Part shown: in pieces, positions 25,980 through 34,658 of the stretch | Layout: each line of letters starts with the position of its first letter | How positions within the stretch are numbered: position 1 is the first letter of the stretch | NCBI GenBank assembly: GCA_020851375.1 | Contig: JADZCV010000044.1 | Span: 124,001 to 188,000 of the forward strand | Direction: 5' to 3' | Source of the DNA: Nitrospirota bacterium | Lineage (GTDB): Bacteria > Nitrospirota > 9FT-COMBO-42-15 > HDB-SIOI813 | DNA: 64,000 nucleotides | Position numbers and translations under genes: made by a program | Notes under the pieces: generated by a model | Told to the model about the DNA's origin: nothing | Seen by the model: only the letters and a program-made list of their open reading frames with translations | Databases searched by the model: none

Positions 25980-26045
25980 TTGCAAGCCCTGAGCTGTGAG
26001 CGTGCCGAACAGTCGAAGGGCTCATGACGGTTCACTCAGAAATGT
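25980..26045. repeat. GAGCCCT...AGGGCTC repeat
   Basis: AGCCCTGAGCTGTGAGCG, a GTCGAA-like element and GAAGGGCTCATGACGGTTCAC. An almost identical block is at 55897-55950, where it is joined to the GTCATTCCC repeat. Confidence 0.7.
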
Positions 26046-26052
26046 ATACCTG

Positions 26053-27513
26053 TCATACCCTGCCGTAGGCATCATCAAACCTGACGATATCGTCCTCTTC
26101 AAGATATTCGCCATTCTGCACCTCTATTATCTGGAGCGGTATCCTGCCTGGATTCTCAAGCCTGTGACTGGTCTCCATCGGTATGTAAGTGCTTTCATTC
26201 GGATTGACGAAAAACTCCTCATCACCCCGCCTTACCTTTGCCGTACCGGAGACTACTACCCAGTGTTCACTGCGGTGATAATGCATCTGCAGGGAAAGAC
26301 GGGCCCCTGGATTTACCACTATCCTCTTTATTTTGTACCTGTCACCCTTCTCAAGCAAAGTATATGAACCCCACGGCCTTATCACAGTCCTGTGAGTCAG
26401 ATGCTCCTCAGCCCCGCGCTTCTTCAACTCCTCCACTATCTTTTTTACATCCTGAGCCCTGTCTTTATGACAGACAAGCGTTGCATCTTCCGTATCAACC
26501 ACCACCATGTCACTCAACCCTGCAGTGGCAACAAGCCGGTTTGACGCATAGATGATCGAATCCCTGCTCTCCACATCAACAACATTTCCGGCTATGACAT
26601 TTCCCCTGGTGTCCTTAGCTGTTATCTCGTCAAGGGCGGTCCAGCTGCCAACATCACTCCAGCCAAGGTCTGCCGGGATGACAACAACCTTGTCAGACTT
26701 CTCCATTACGCCGTAATCAATAGATACTGATTCCAATCCTGAAAACACCTTGCTGACGACAGATGCCTCATCACCCTTTCCTATCGCCTCTTTAATCTCT
26801 CTTAGCCCCTTTCCGAGAGAAGGCATGTGACGTTCTATCTCATCAAGGATAACCGAGGTCTTCCAGACAAACATGCCACTGTTCCAGAAATAGCTTCCAT
26901 CAGCGAGATATGCCCTTGCTGTCTCAATGTCCGGCTTTTCAGTAAAGCGGTCAACGCAGAATACCGGGGTGGAGAATGTTTCCCCCTTTGAAAAAGGGGG
27001 ATTAAGGGGGATTTTCAGGGAAGTTCCTGCATGTATGTATCCGTACCCTGTCTCGGGTCTCGATGGCTTTATGCCTATAGTTACGAGATAGCCGTCACTG
27101 GCAGTTTTGAATGCATTTCTCATTGTCTCAATAAATTTCTCTTTATTCTTTACAACATGGTCAGCCGGAAGAATACCCATTACAGAATCAGGATTTTGGT
27201 GGTTCAGATAAACCGCTGCAAGACCTATTGCTGCAGCAGTATTCCTGGCAGCCGGTTCAATGATGAAATTATCTCTGTTGAGTTCCTGGACCTGATATTT
27301 TATCTGTTCAGCCTGGGACTTATTGGTTACGACATGTATATGCCCAGGCGCGATAAGCGGTCTGACCCTTGCTATGGTCTGCTGTATCAGCGTCTCGTCA
27401 CCGTCAATCCTTAGGAGCTGTTTGGGCATGGCCTCCCTGCTCAAAGGCCAGAAGCGGGTGCCGCTGCCGCCTGCCATGATGACTATGTAGTTGTTATTTG
27501 ATTCCTGGGTCAC
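26053..27513 (-). CDS. manC: mannose-1-phosphate guanylyltransferase / mannose-6-phosphate isomerase
   Basis: Two-domain enzyme: the N-terminal nucleotidyltransferase makes GDP-mannose from mannose 1-phosphate and GTP; the C-terminal cupin (about 370-485) isomerises fructose 6-phosphate to mannose 6-phosphate. 486 residues. Seen: GGSGTRFWPLSR (15-26), GILPADHV, RPETGYGYI, FVEKP-like FTEKPD, and WNSGMFVWK; cupin motifs VIRPWGSYTLLEKG and QMHYHRSEHWVVVSG. Residues 166-178 (LKIPLNPPFSKGE) are a translated dispersed repeat. The start is GTG 27513 with no clear ribosome site; ATG 27477 would cut into the conserved first strand. Confidence 0.93.
   Translation of the reverse strand: MTQESNNNYIVIMAGGSGTRFWPLSREAMPKQLLRIDGDETLIQQTIARVRPLIAPGHIHVVTNKSQAEQIKYQVQELNRDNFIIEPAARNTAAAIGLAAVYLNHQNPDSVMGILPADHVVKNKEKFIETMRNAFKTASDGYLVTIGIKPSRPETGYGYIHAGTSLKIPLNPPFSKGETFSTPVFCVDRFTEKPDIETARAYLADGSYFWNSGMFVWKTSVILDEIERHMPSLGKGLREIKEAIGKGDEASVVSKVFSGLESVSIDYGVMEKSDKVVVIPADLGWSDVGSWTALDEITAKDTRGNVIAGNVVDVESRDSIIYASNRLVATAGLSDMVVVDTEDATLVCHKDRAQDVKKIVEELKKRGAEEHLTHRTVIRPWGSYTLLEKGDRYKIKRIVVNPGARLSLQMHYHRSEHWVVVSGTAKVRRGDEEFFVNPNESTYIPMETSHRLENPGRIPLQIIEVQNGEYLEEDDIVRFDDAYGRV
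26979..27017. repeat. half copy of the CCCCCTTT/AAAGGGGG repeat inside manC
   Basis: A 39-base half element (CCCCCTTTGAAAAAGGGGG, then ATTAAGGGGGATTTTC) sits exactly in frame, 13 codons, in a surface loop between two conserved blocks of the guanylyltransferase domain. Confidence 0.85.
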
Positions 27514-27531
27514 TATATGAAAATCCCCCGT

Positions 27532-27694
27532 TCAAATCCCCCCTCCCCCCCTTTAATAAAGGGGGGAGCTGATTTCCCTCCTTTATACAGAGAAGAATTA
27601 CTTTCCTCCTTTGTAAAGTGTGGGAGCTGATTTCCCTCTTTTATGCAGTGAAGAATTACTTTCCCCCTTTGTAAAGGGGGACTAAGGGGGATTT
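27532..27694. repeat. 163-bp direct repeat, left copy
   Basis: Matches 28812-28974 at a constant offset of 1280 bases with only four mismatches. It is built from CCCCCTTT/AAAGGGGG family hairpins joined by AGCTGATTTCCCTC and GAAGAATTACTTTCC linkers. Its right end touches the stop codon of the aminotransferase gene. Confidence 0.92.
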
Positions 27695-28797
27695 TACCTG
27701 CCTGCATAAAACTCCTTCACCTTCTCAATCACGTAATCCTGCTCATCCTGTGTAATAAACGGCGACATGGGCAGGGACAGGATTCCCTTCGATGTCTTCT
27801 CGCTTACCGGAAAAGCGCCTTCCCTGTAACCCAGATAGCTGAATGCCTCCTGAAGATGCAATGGCTGAGGATAGTGAATTGCCGTAGGCACCCCATTGTC
27901 ATTGAGGTATTTGCTCAAGGCATCCCTTTTATCTGACATGACAGAATACTGGGCATATACTGAGGTATTGTACGGCTCTATATACGGTGTTACTACTGCA
28001 TCTTTCAGCCCCTCACTATAATATGCACCCTTTTGTTGTCTCAGCTTAACCTCTTCATCAAGATGCTTAAACTTGGCCAGCAGAACCGCTGCCTGTATAG
28101 CATCAATCCTTCCATTGATGCCTATATATTTGTGCTGATACCTCTTAATCTCTCCATGAACGTGCAGGCTGTTGATGATACCTGCAATTTCCTGATTGTC
28201 TGTAAAGACCATCCCGGCGTCGCCATATGCGCCAAGAGGCTTTGACGGAAAAAATGAGGTGACACCAATGTCCGGCAGGCCGCACGACCTCCGCCCCCTG
28301 TATGTAGCACCAAATGACTGGCATCCATCTTCAATTACGAACAACCCCCTTTGCTTCGCAATAGTATATATAGCATCCATGTCTGCAACCTGACCGTAGA
28401 GGCCAACGGGGATAATACCTCTTGTCTTTTCAGTAATTTTTGCTTCAATAAGGGATGGGTTTATATTGTAAGTCCTTTCATCAATGTCAACGAACACTGG
28501 CTTCGCGCCAAGAAGGGCTATGACCTCTGCAGTTGCTATAAAGGTAAACGGAGGGCATATAATCTCGTCACCGCTTTTGACTCCATAGGCCATGAGTCCA
28601 AGAAGAAGGGCATCTGTACCTGAGCTTACACCTATTCCAAAACGGACGCCCACATAGGCGGCAAGCTGTTTCTCGAGTTCAGCAACCTTGCTGCCAAGGA
28701 TAAACTGGGTACTCTCAAGCACCTCTGAGATTTCCCTGTCAATATCTGACTTATACTTGATATACTGGCTTTTAAGGTCTATGAAATTTATCTTCAT
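27694..28797 (-). CDS. DegT/DnrJ/EryC1/StrS family sugar aminotransferase
   Basis: PLP-dependent enzyme that transaminates a nucleotide-linked keto sugar. 367 residues from ATG 28797 (MKINFIDLKSQY, the family N-terminus; an upstream TTG at 28815 is less likely). The PLP-binding lysine is Lys186 in SFFPSKPLGAYGDAG; SSGTDALLLGL, FTFIATAEVI and EDGCQSFGA are the other PLP contacts. The likely product is an amino sugar for a surface glycan, but the substrate is not evident: no dehydratase besides Gmd is close. It is tightly bracketed by two nearly identical 163-bp direct repeats. Confidence 0.92.
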   Translation of the reverse strand: MKINFIDLKSQYIKYKSDIDREISEVLESTQFILGSKVAELEKQLAAYVGVRFGIGVSSGTDALLLGLMAYGVKSGDEIICPPFTFIATAEVIALLGAKPVFVDIDERTYNINPSLIEAKITEKTRGIIPVGLYGQVADMDAIYTIAKQRGLFVIEDGCQSFGATYRGRRSCGLPDIGVTSFFPSKPLGAYGDAGMVFTDNQEIAGIINSLHVHGEIKRYQHKYIGINGRIDAIQAAVLLAKFKHLDEEVKLRQQKGAYYSEGLKDAVVTPYIEPYNTSVYAQYSVMSDKRDALSKYLNDNGVPTAIHYPQPLHLQEAFSYLGYREGAFPVSEKTSKGILSLPMSPFITQDEQDYVIEKVKEFYAGR

Positions 28798-28811
28798 CCA
28801 ATAATCCCCGA

Positions 28812-28974
28812 TCAAATCCCCCCTCCCCCCCTTTACTAAAGGGGGGAGCTGATTTCCCTCCTTTATACAGAGAAGAATTACTGTCCTCCTTTGTAAAGTG
28901 TGGGAGCTGATTTCCCTCTTTTATGCAGAGAAGAATTACTTTCCCCCTTTGTAAAGGGGGACTAAGGTGGATTT
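28812..28974. repeat. 163-bp direct repeat, right copy
   Basis: Counterpart of 27532-27694 (four mismatches). It starts about 15 bases upstream of the aminotransferase ATG. Confidence 0.92.
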
Positions 28975-28989
28975 CATTTCCCTCACATT

Positions 28990-29023
28990 AAAAAGGCCAT
29001 AGAAGGGTTACCTCCCATGGCCT
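28990..29023 (-). terminator. rho-independent terminator after the CooT-like gene
   Basis: Read on the minus strand, stem AGGCCAT pairs with ATGGCCT and is followed directly by five T residues (28994-28990). It lies 25 bases after the CooT stop codon and would end the DUF3842-CooT transcript. Confidence 0.7.
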
Positions 29024-29047
29024 CCAATACACAACATATTGCACTTT

Positions 29048-29245
29048 TTATCCTTCTGTCTTCTCAAGGATAATCTTATGCTCAACAAGCCGGATCTTCT
29101 TAATGCGGGCAGTCAACGTCTTTTGCTCGCCAGAAAGGTTTCTGATATATATCCTGCCCCCTTCCTGGGGCTCTAAGACATCCACACTGTCCAGGAGGAG
29201 TTCTTCTCTTCCATTTTTCTCGATGTAAACGCTTGCCTCACACAT
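29048..29245 (-). CDS. CooT-family nickel-binding protein
   Basis: 65 residues starting MCEASVYIEKNGREELLLDSVDVLEPQEGG. The Met-Cys-Glu/Leu start with Cys2, followed by the small beta-rich domain, is the mark of the CooT family; CooT helps deliver nickel to carbon monoxide dehydrogenase, and Cys2 is the nickel site in the characterised protein. No CODH gene is in this window. It follows the DUF3842 gene by about two dozen bases and ends at a terminator, so the two form a small operon. Confidence 0.82.
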   Translation of the reverse strand: MCEASVYIEKNGREELLLDSVDVLEPQEGGRIYIRNLSGEQKTLTARIKKIRLVEHKIILEKTEG

Positions 29246-29268
29246 GCTGCATCTCCTTTTAAGATAGA

Positions 29269-29697
29269 TTAAAGGATTCTCTTCAACCTGTCAATCAGTT
29301 TGTCTATTAAATGAGGAAAGGGCTCAGGGGTAACACCTATCATCTCAATACCCTGCTGCGGAAGGGGTACCAGCAGCTTCTTCGCCTTGCTGGCGGCAAC
29401 TGCATCAGCCATCACCTGAGTATACTCCCCAAGCATTGAATTTGGTATCACGATCGCCCATGAGCCAATAATAATGTCTGCATACCTGCATACCTGAACT
29501 ATGGAATTTTCTCCGCTTGCTGCTTTGTTTGCACCTGCCTTCATCATTAATGATGTAGCTATTGCATTGGTACCGATAGCAATAATGTCCATCTTCTCAA
29601 CATAAGCCTCAGGCAGGTTCTTCTGCATCTTTTCTATTATGTGGGCGCCGATACCTCCACCCTGTCCGTCTATCACCAATACAGTAATTTCATCCAT
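29269..29697 (-). CDS. DUF3842 family protein
   Basis: 142 residues from ATG 29697 (MDEITVLVIDGQGGGIG); a longer reading to 29733 adds residues not typical of the family. The G-rich N-terminal loop GQGGGIGA looks like a nucleotide or cofactor loop, and the rest (GANKAASGENSIV, IPNSMLGEYTQVMADA) matches the DUF3842 group of anaerobes. Function is unknown. The pairing with a CooT-like nickel protein suggests a role in metal or one-carbon metabolism, but this is only inference. Confidence 0.78.
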   Translation of the reverse strand: MDEITVLVIDGQGGGIGAHIIEKMQKNLPEAYVEKMDIIAIGTNAIATSLMMKAGANKAASGENSIVQVCRYADIIIGSWAIVIPNSMLGEYTQVMADAVAASKAKKLLVPLPQQGIEMIGVTPEPFPHLIDKLIDRLKRIL

Positions 29698-29759
29698 ATT
29701 GAGTATAATACATATTACTGGCCGACAATGCAACCTTATGCTAAAATAACGTCCTGAAA

Positions 29760-30086
29760 ATGACGACAGTAATATTGTTAACCATCTCCAATATTTTCAT
29801 GACCTTCGCATGGTACGGCCATCTAAAATACAAAGACTCTGCGCTCTGGAAGGTGATAATCATAAGCTGGCTCATAGCATTCCTTGAATATTGCTTCCAG
29901 GTGCCAGCCAACCGTATCGGACATTACCACTTTTCTGCTGCACAGCTAAAGACCATACAGGAGGTTATTACGCTGATTGTATTTTCAGTGTTTTCAATCC
30001 TGTACCTGAAAGAGGAGTTCCGGTGGAATTATCTGGTTGGTTTTCTGTTTATAATTGGGGCTGTCTTTTTTATGTTCAAAAAGTAA
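29760..30086 (+). CDS. DMT-like small membrane protein (DUF486)
   Basis: 108 residues with four membrane helices; FAWYGHLKY, SWLIAFLEYCFQVPANRIGH and LKTIQEVITL are typical of the DUF486 family, members of the drug/metabolite transporter fold with unknown substrate. It is the only plus-strand gene in this stretch, lying divergent from DUF3842 and ending three bases before the convergent fcl stop. Confidence 0.85.
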   Translation: MTTVILLTISNIFMTFAWYGHLKYKDSALWKVIIISWLIAFLEYCFQVPANRIGHYHFSAAQLKTIQEVITLIVFSVFSILYLKEEFRWNYLVGFLFIIGAVFFMFKK

Positions 30087-30089
30087 TGA

Positions 30090-31136
30090 TTACTGCATAT
30101 TGCCAAGATACCACTCATACGTCTTCATTATTCCTTCCGCAAGACTGGTAACAGGGGCCCAGCCCATGGACCTGATTTTTGAAGTATCAAGGAGCTTGCG
30201 CGGCGTTCCTTCAGGTTTAGAAAGGTCATGCCTTATATCGCCTGTAAAGCCGGTTAATTCTCTTACAATATTTGCAAGTTCCTTTATCTTCAGATCCTCG
30301 CCCATCCCTATATTCACAAACTCCCCGATGTCTTTATAATCGTAATTCTCCATCAGGTATACGCAGGCGCCTGCAAGGTCATCCACATACAGAAACTCCC
30401 TGTAGTGCTCACCGCTGCCCCACAGAAAAACATAGTCTTTTGTAATGCCAAGCCGTTCAAGTATCTGTTCTTCAGACATGAGGGAGGAAGGTGACAGATC
30501 AATGCCAAAACCTAATGGAAAAGTTTTCAGGTCAGTCCTTATCATTTCAAAATCCTTATTCCTTAACAGCTTTGCCAGATGAAATTTCCGTATCAGGGTT
30601 GGCAGGACATGTGCAGTCTCAAGATTAAAGTTATCACCGGGCCCGAAAAGATTAGAAGGCATCACGGATATGAAGTTTGTCCCATACTGCTCATTATAAT
30701 AACGGCACAACTTAATGGCAGATATCTTTGCTATAGCATAAGGTTCATTGGTAGGCTCGAGACTCCCTGTCAGGAGAGATTCCTCCTTCATTGGTTGAGT
30801 GGCAAGCCTTGGATATATGCAGGAGGAACCGAGATTGAGAAACTTCTTTACCCCAAACTTGTAGGCAGAATGAATTACATTTAAGGCAATAGACATATTG
30901 TCGTAAATGAAATCAGCCCTGTAGGTATCGTTTGCCAATATGCCGCCCACTTTTGCCGCAGCCAGATAAACGTGATCCGGCCTTTCCGCTTCAAAAAAGC
31001 TTTCTGTATCAGACTGCCTTCGCAGATCAAGCTCACTGCTCGTTCTGTACACAGTATCCGTATAACCCTTTTTATTTAAGGTCCTGAGAATGGCAGATCC
31101 AACAAGCCCTCTATGACCTGACAGGTATGTCTTCAT
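30090..31136 (-). CDS. fcl: GDP-L-fucose synthase
   Basis: Epimerises and reduces GDP-4-keto-6-deoxymannose to GDP-L-fucose with NADPH. 348 residues. Rossmann motif GHRGLVGSAI (7-16), catalytic Cys106 in LGSSCIYPR, and the Tyr133-Lys137 pair in PYAIAKI; substrate-binding NLFGPGDNF. It is about 30 residues longer than the E. coli enzyme because of an insert near residues 195-240 (DLKTFPLGFGIDL region). It starts seven bases after gmd, so the pathway pair is coupled. Confidence 0.94.
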   Translation of the reverse strand: MKTYLSGHRGLVGSAILRTLNKKGYTDTVYRTSSELDLRRQSDTESFFEAERPDHVYLAAAKVGGILANDTYRADFIYDNMSIALNVIHSAYKFGVKKFLNLGSSCIYPRLATQPMKEESLLTGSLEPTNEPYAIAKISAIKLCRYYNEQYGTNFISVMPSNLFGPGDNFNLETAHVLPTLIRKFHLAKLLRNKDFEMIRTDLKTFPLGFGIDLSPSSLMSEEQILERLGITKDYVFLWGSGEHYREFLYVDDLAGACVYLMENYDYKDIGEFVNIGMGEDLKIKELANIVRELTGFTGDIRHDLSKPEGTPRKLLDTSKIRSMGWAPVTSLAEGIMKTYEWYLGNMQ

Positions 31137-31143
31137 TTTTGCA

Positions 31144-32190
31144 CTAATCCCTCTTCCACCATTTATGCGGATATACCTCTCTTAACATCCTGTCTCCTTC
31201 ACCTTTTGGCTCAACACCCAACTCTCTCATGTCAGCATCCACCATGATCTTTGCGAGCATGGAAAAGTCAACCTTTGGCTCCCACCCCAGTGCCCCTTTT
31301 GTCCTTGCCGGGTTGGCCTTGAGCACATCTACCTCTGTAGGCCTGAAATATTTTGGGTCTATCTTTACATGCTCCTTCCAGTCCAGACCAGCATAGCTGA
31401 AGGTCTCTTCTACAAATTCCCTTACTGAATGGGTCTCCCCAGTCCCTACAACAAAATCACCAGGCTTGTCATGCTGGAGCATTAGATATATGCACTCCAT
31501 ATACTCTGGGGCAAATCCCCAGTCCCTTTTTGCCTCAAGATTGCCTAAATAGAGATATTTCTCTTTCCCGGCAACTATGTTTGCTATTGCCCTTGTGATC
31601 TTTCTTGTAACAAATATCTCCCCGCGCCTCGGTGACTCATGGTTAAACAATATCCCATTGGATGCAAATAAATTGTATGCCTCACGGTAGTTGACCACCA
31701 TCCAGTAGGCATAGACCTTTGCCGCTGCATAGGGGCTCCTCGGATAAAAGGGTGTATCTTCTGCCTGGGGAGGAGGGGCAGCCCCGAACATCTCACTGCT
31801 CGATGCCTGATAGAATCTTACGCTGTTGCCGCTGCGTCTGATCGCCTCCAGTAACCGGGTAGTGCCCAGGCCGGTGATATCCCCTGTATACTCCGGCATA
31901 TCAAAACTAACCCTGACATGGCTCTGCGCACCAAGGTGATAGACCTCATCTGGCTGGATGTTGTATATAAAATGCGTGATCTGCCCTGCATCAGAGAGGT
32001 CTCCATAGTGGAGGAAGAGCCTGGCTGCAGGATCATGAGGGTCTACATAGATATGGTCTATCCTGCCGGTATTAAACGTGCTCGCCCTCCGTATCAACCC
32101 ATGAACCTCATACCCTTTTGACAGCAACAGCTCTGCCATATATGATCCATCCTGACCTGTAATCCCGGTCACCAATGCTTTTTTTGGCAT
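31144..32190 (-). CDS. gmd: GDP-mannose 4,6-dehydratase
   Basis: Converts GDP-mannose to GDP-4-keto-6-deoxymannose. 348 residues from ATG 32190, which has AAAGGA eight bases upstream; an in-frame GTG six bases earlier is possible. Seen: [30 protein letters not shown], the catalytic SSSEMFG and Tyr-x3-Lys in [12 protein letters not shown], and [17 protein letters not shown], specific for this dehydratase. The upstream gap is AT-rich. Together with manB, manC and fcl in this window it completes the route from fructose 6-phosphate to GDP-L-fucose. Confidence 0.95.
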   Translation of the reverse strand: MPKKALVTGITGQDGSYMAELLLSKGYEVHGLIRRASTFNTGRIDHIYVDPHDPAARLFLHYGDLSDAGQITHFIYNIQPDEVYHLGAQSHVRVSFDMPEYTGDITGLGTTRLLEAIRRSGNSVRFYQASSSEMFGAAPPPQAEDTPFYPRSPYAAAKVYAYWMVVNYREAYNLFASNGILFNHESPRRGEIFVTRKITRAIANIVAGKEKYLYLGNLEAKRDWGFAPEYMECIYLMLQHDKPGDFVVGTGETHSVREFVEETFSYAGLDWKEHVKIDPKYFRPTEVDVLKANPARTKGALGWEPKVDFSMLAKIMVDADMRELGVEPKGEGDRMLREVYPHKWWKRD

Positions 32191-32252
32191 AATCACGTCC
32201 TTTCAATTAATATCATTTAGAATCAATAAAATACAAAGCAAATTACATACCA

Positions 32253-34505
32253 TTAATCGGTTCTGCCGTTCATCAATATTCCAAAACCAGGGGCACCGCA
32301 GGGAACCTCCCCGTTACCACCCTCCTGACCTCCGCTGTCACTCAGGGATGATTCTTTGCCGTATTTGTCATAAAGGATGCCGATGCTTCCGCAGGTTGCA
32401 GCCCCTCTTGACAGGACGCCGCCTTTGAAGGTATTGTCCCCGTCAAAATCAGCCAGGACACCTGTGCCATAGTCGTGCCCTGCGCCCTGTGAGACACCGA
32501 AGGTTACAGTGTAGGAATCTTTTCCCCTTTCATCAATCAGGATCCCTGCTGACGTATGTATCCCTGCACCCTGTGCATATCTGCCTGCAATATATGTGTC
32601 ATCTCCACTCATGTCATGGAGAATGCCCAGCGAGTACCAGTAACTCGCACCCTGGGAAAAATAGTCACCTATATATTTATCATTTCCGTCCTTATCAATC
32701 AACAGACCAATGCCGCCTGAGGCGCCTGTTTCTGACTCGTTCGGACGTATCCCTATGGCGAAACCCTGCGACAGGCTCAGTGTGGAGTATCCCGGCTCTC
32801 TGTAGTCAGGATACTTACCCCCGGCAAGGTAAAGATCTCCTCCTTTCAGGTCTATCAAAGCCCCGAATCCCCTGACAGAGGCGAACCCCTGCGATTTCAC
32901 ATGGGACTCATATGTGTCGTTTCCCTGCATATCGAGAAGCATACCTATGCCGAAGATGCCAGCCCCTTCTGCAACAGCGTCTGCCATATATATATCATCC
33001 CCGTGAAGATCAAGCAGGATTCCTCCCCCCAATATGCCAGCCCCCTGGGAAACCCTGTCAGCCATATAAAGGTCATTTCCCTCAATATCCGCCAGTATGC
33101 CCGTTCCCATAAACCCTGCCCCCTGGGATATGTTCTCCCTTGTAATGTACCGGTCATTGCCGGCGAGGTCTATCGTGATACTGAAAGGGTATTCGATCGT
33201 GGATCCCCCTGCATTGTTTTCATACACATCGTCGCCGCCAAAGTCTATAATCATAAAGGCATTGCCTATATAACGGGTACTGCCCGGGCCTCCAACAATA
33301 ATCCTCCCAAAGACCGAATCTATCATGTCGAGGACATCGCCTTCGGCAACATCAGGAGACACTGTATTGTGCCTTTTGATTGCCCCGGGATTTAACTTCT
33401 TCAAGGCCTCTATCACCTGAGGCGATACTGCTTTTGAAGCCTCAACCACAGATCTTAATAACATCGCGAAGTCCACCTTTCCGGCGACTTCAAGCAGCCT
33501 TTCCTGAAGCTCAGGGGCCTCTTTATCCTCTGATAAGATACCCAGCACCTTCTCTTCCAGGAATTTCCTGTCTTCCCCTGACAGCCCCTTAAAGGACTCC
33601 TGTCTATAATACTCTGCCCTGGAAATCGTCTCAGTAATATAGCCTAATATCCCGTCAAGGCTGCCCATAGCCCGAGGATCCTCAGGCCCGCTTTTTACTT
33701 CAACATCAAGCAGCAGTGAAGCCTCTTCAATTAAACCGTTCAGATCGCAGGCATCACCTGAGATGTGACTGAGGACAGAGGCCGTAATTTCCCTGGATAC
33801 AGGAAGGATATTGGTTGGATTTTGTAAAAGATAATTGATCTCACTCAAACGGAAGGAATTGTCGTGCGCCAACTTATCGCTATCAGGGAAAAAGCTCTGC
33901 TCCCTGAGCTGCGCCAGCGTAGTCTGGAAATCCTGCAGTCTGCCGGAATCCTCCATCATATGATAAACAGCAGAGCTGGTCTTATCCATTGTTTTCTGCA
34001 TCGCATCTGTCTCCGGGTGAGGCTTAATCTTCGGTGCAATTTTCCTCCTTACTCCAGGCCTTGCCCCTATGCTCATCTCTTTGCCGTCCCTGATGATGGT
34101 CAACATCAGGTTGTCTCCTCTATTCTTCCCTGTTATAGCCTTTTTCAACTGATCCATTGGTGGAGTCTTATCATCAAAAAGTTCCCCATCAGCGGCAATT
34201 ACAATATCCCCGGGCTTCATGCCTGCCTCTGCCGCAGCGCTGTCAGGTATAATACGATCAATATACACGGCTTTATCCTTCCTGACCGGGTCAGAGAGAT
34301 ATTGATCAGGCACAACCTCCATATGAACTCCGAGGAAGGGTGCTTTTGGTTCCTGCCGGACATCCTCTGTCGCAGGGAAAAAGAAGGGATTAAAGTCAGA
34401 CATCACATTTCCGCTGGTTCGAAGGGCTTTTTGCGTGCAACCGCAGGCGCCAATCAGGGCAACTGCGAGAGTGGCATGGATAATTTTATATTTCAGGTTT
34501 TTCAC
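32253..34505 (-). CDS. PDZ-domain lipoprotein with GDDxY-type tandem repeats
   Basis: 750 residues, function unknown. N-terminal lipoprotein signal with lipobox LIGAC or GACGC near residue 21. Residues about 50-140 form a PDZ domain (YIDRIIPDSAAAEAGMKPGDIVIAADGE). A helical middle region (about 150-410) has no family I recognise. From about 415 to the end there are roughly ten repeats of 22-34 residues with the pattern SQGAGxxGxGILxDxxGNDxY, for example GAGILGGGILLDLHGDDIYM. Regular Gly-Asp-Asp-x-Tyr turns suggest a stacked beta structure, possibly calcium-binding. It is divergent from a GT2 gene and downstream of none of the sugar genes. Confidence 0.8.
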   Translation of the reverse strand: MKNLKYKIIHATLAVALIGACGCTQKALRTSGNVMSDFNPFFFPATEDVRQEPKAPFLGVHMEVVPDQYLSDPVRKDKAVYIDRIIPDSAAAEAGMKPGDIVIAADGELFDDKTPPMDQLKKAITGKNRGDNLMLTIIRDGKEMSIGARPGVRRKIAPKIKPHPETDAMQKTMDKTSSAVYHMMEDSGRLQDFQTTLAQLREQSFFPDSDKLAHDNSFRLSEINYLLQNPTNILPVSREITASVLSHISGDACDLNGLIEEASLLLDVEVKSGPEDPRAMGSLDGILGYITETISRAEYYRQESFKGLSGEDRKFLEEKVLGILSEDKEAPELQERLLEVAGKVDFAMLLRSVVEASKAVSPQVIEALKKLNPGAIKRHNTVSPDVAEGDVLDMIDSVFGRIIVGGPGSTRYIGNAFMIIDFGGDDVYENNAGGSTIEYPFSITIDLAGNDRYITRENISQGAGFMGTGILADIEGNDLYMADRVSQGAGILGGGILLDLHGDDIYMADAVAEGAGIFGIGMLLDMQGNDTYESHVKSQGFASVRGFGALIDLKGGDLYLAGGKYPDYREPGYSTLSLSQGFAIGIRPNESETGASGGIGLLIDKDGNDKYIGDYFSQGASYWYSLGILHDMSGDDTYIAGRYAQGAGIHTSAGILIDERGKDSYTVTFGVSQGAGHDYGTGVLADFDGDNTFKGGVLSRGAATCGSIGILYDKYGKESSLSDSGGQEGGNGEVPCGAPGFGILMNGRTD

Positions 34506-34619
34506 TGTCTCAGCGTTCTATTTTCCTGCTATTGTTTTTTATATCATAACAATAAGCGGCATGGGGGGCAACTTAAGCTGTAACCCCCTGCCGGCAGGTC
34601 ATACCATGGTTTTTCTAAA

Positions 34620-34648
34620 TTGACCTTTATTATCATATAGGTTAACAT
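34620..34648 (+). promoter_or_regulatory. sigma70-type promoter, possibly leaderless
   Basis: TTGACC (34620-34625), 17 bases, TAACAT (34643-34648). The -10 ends ten bases before the GT2 start codon at 34659 and no ribosome site is present, so a transcript from it would have almost no leader. Confidence 0.5.
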
Positions 34649-34658
34649 ACAATTCATT

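Noticed and set aside
27513-27707. Open frame of 64 codons made of PPLQRGK and PPFIKGG units
   Set aside because: It lies wholly in the dispersed repeat, antisense-free but without a ribosome site or match to any protein; the reading is a by-product of the repeat.
32197-32252. AT-rich gap before gmd as a promoter
   Set aside because: Candidate -35 and -10 boxes (TTGCTT, TAAATG) are weak and spaced by 16; not enough to call.
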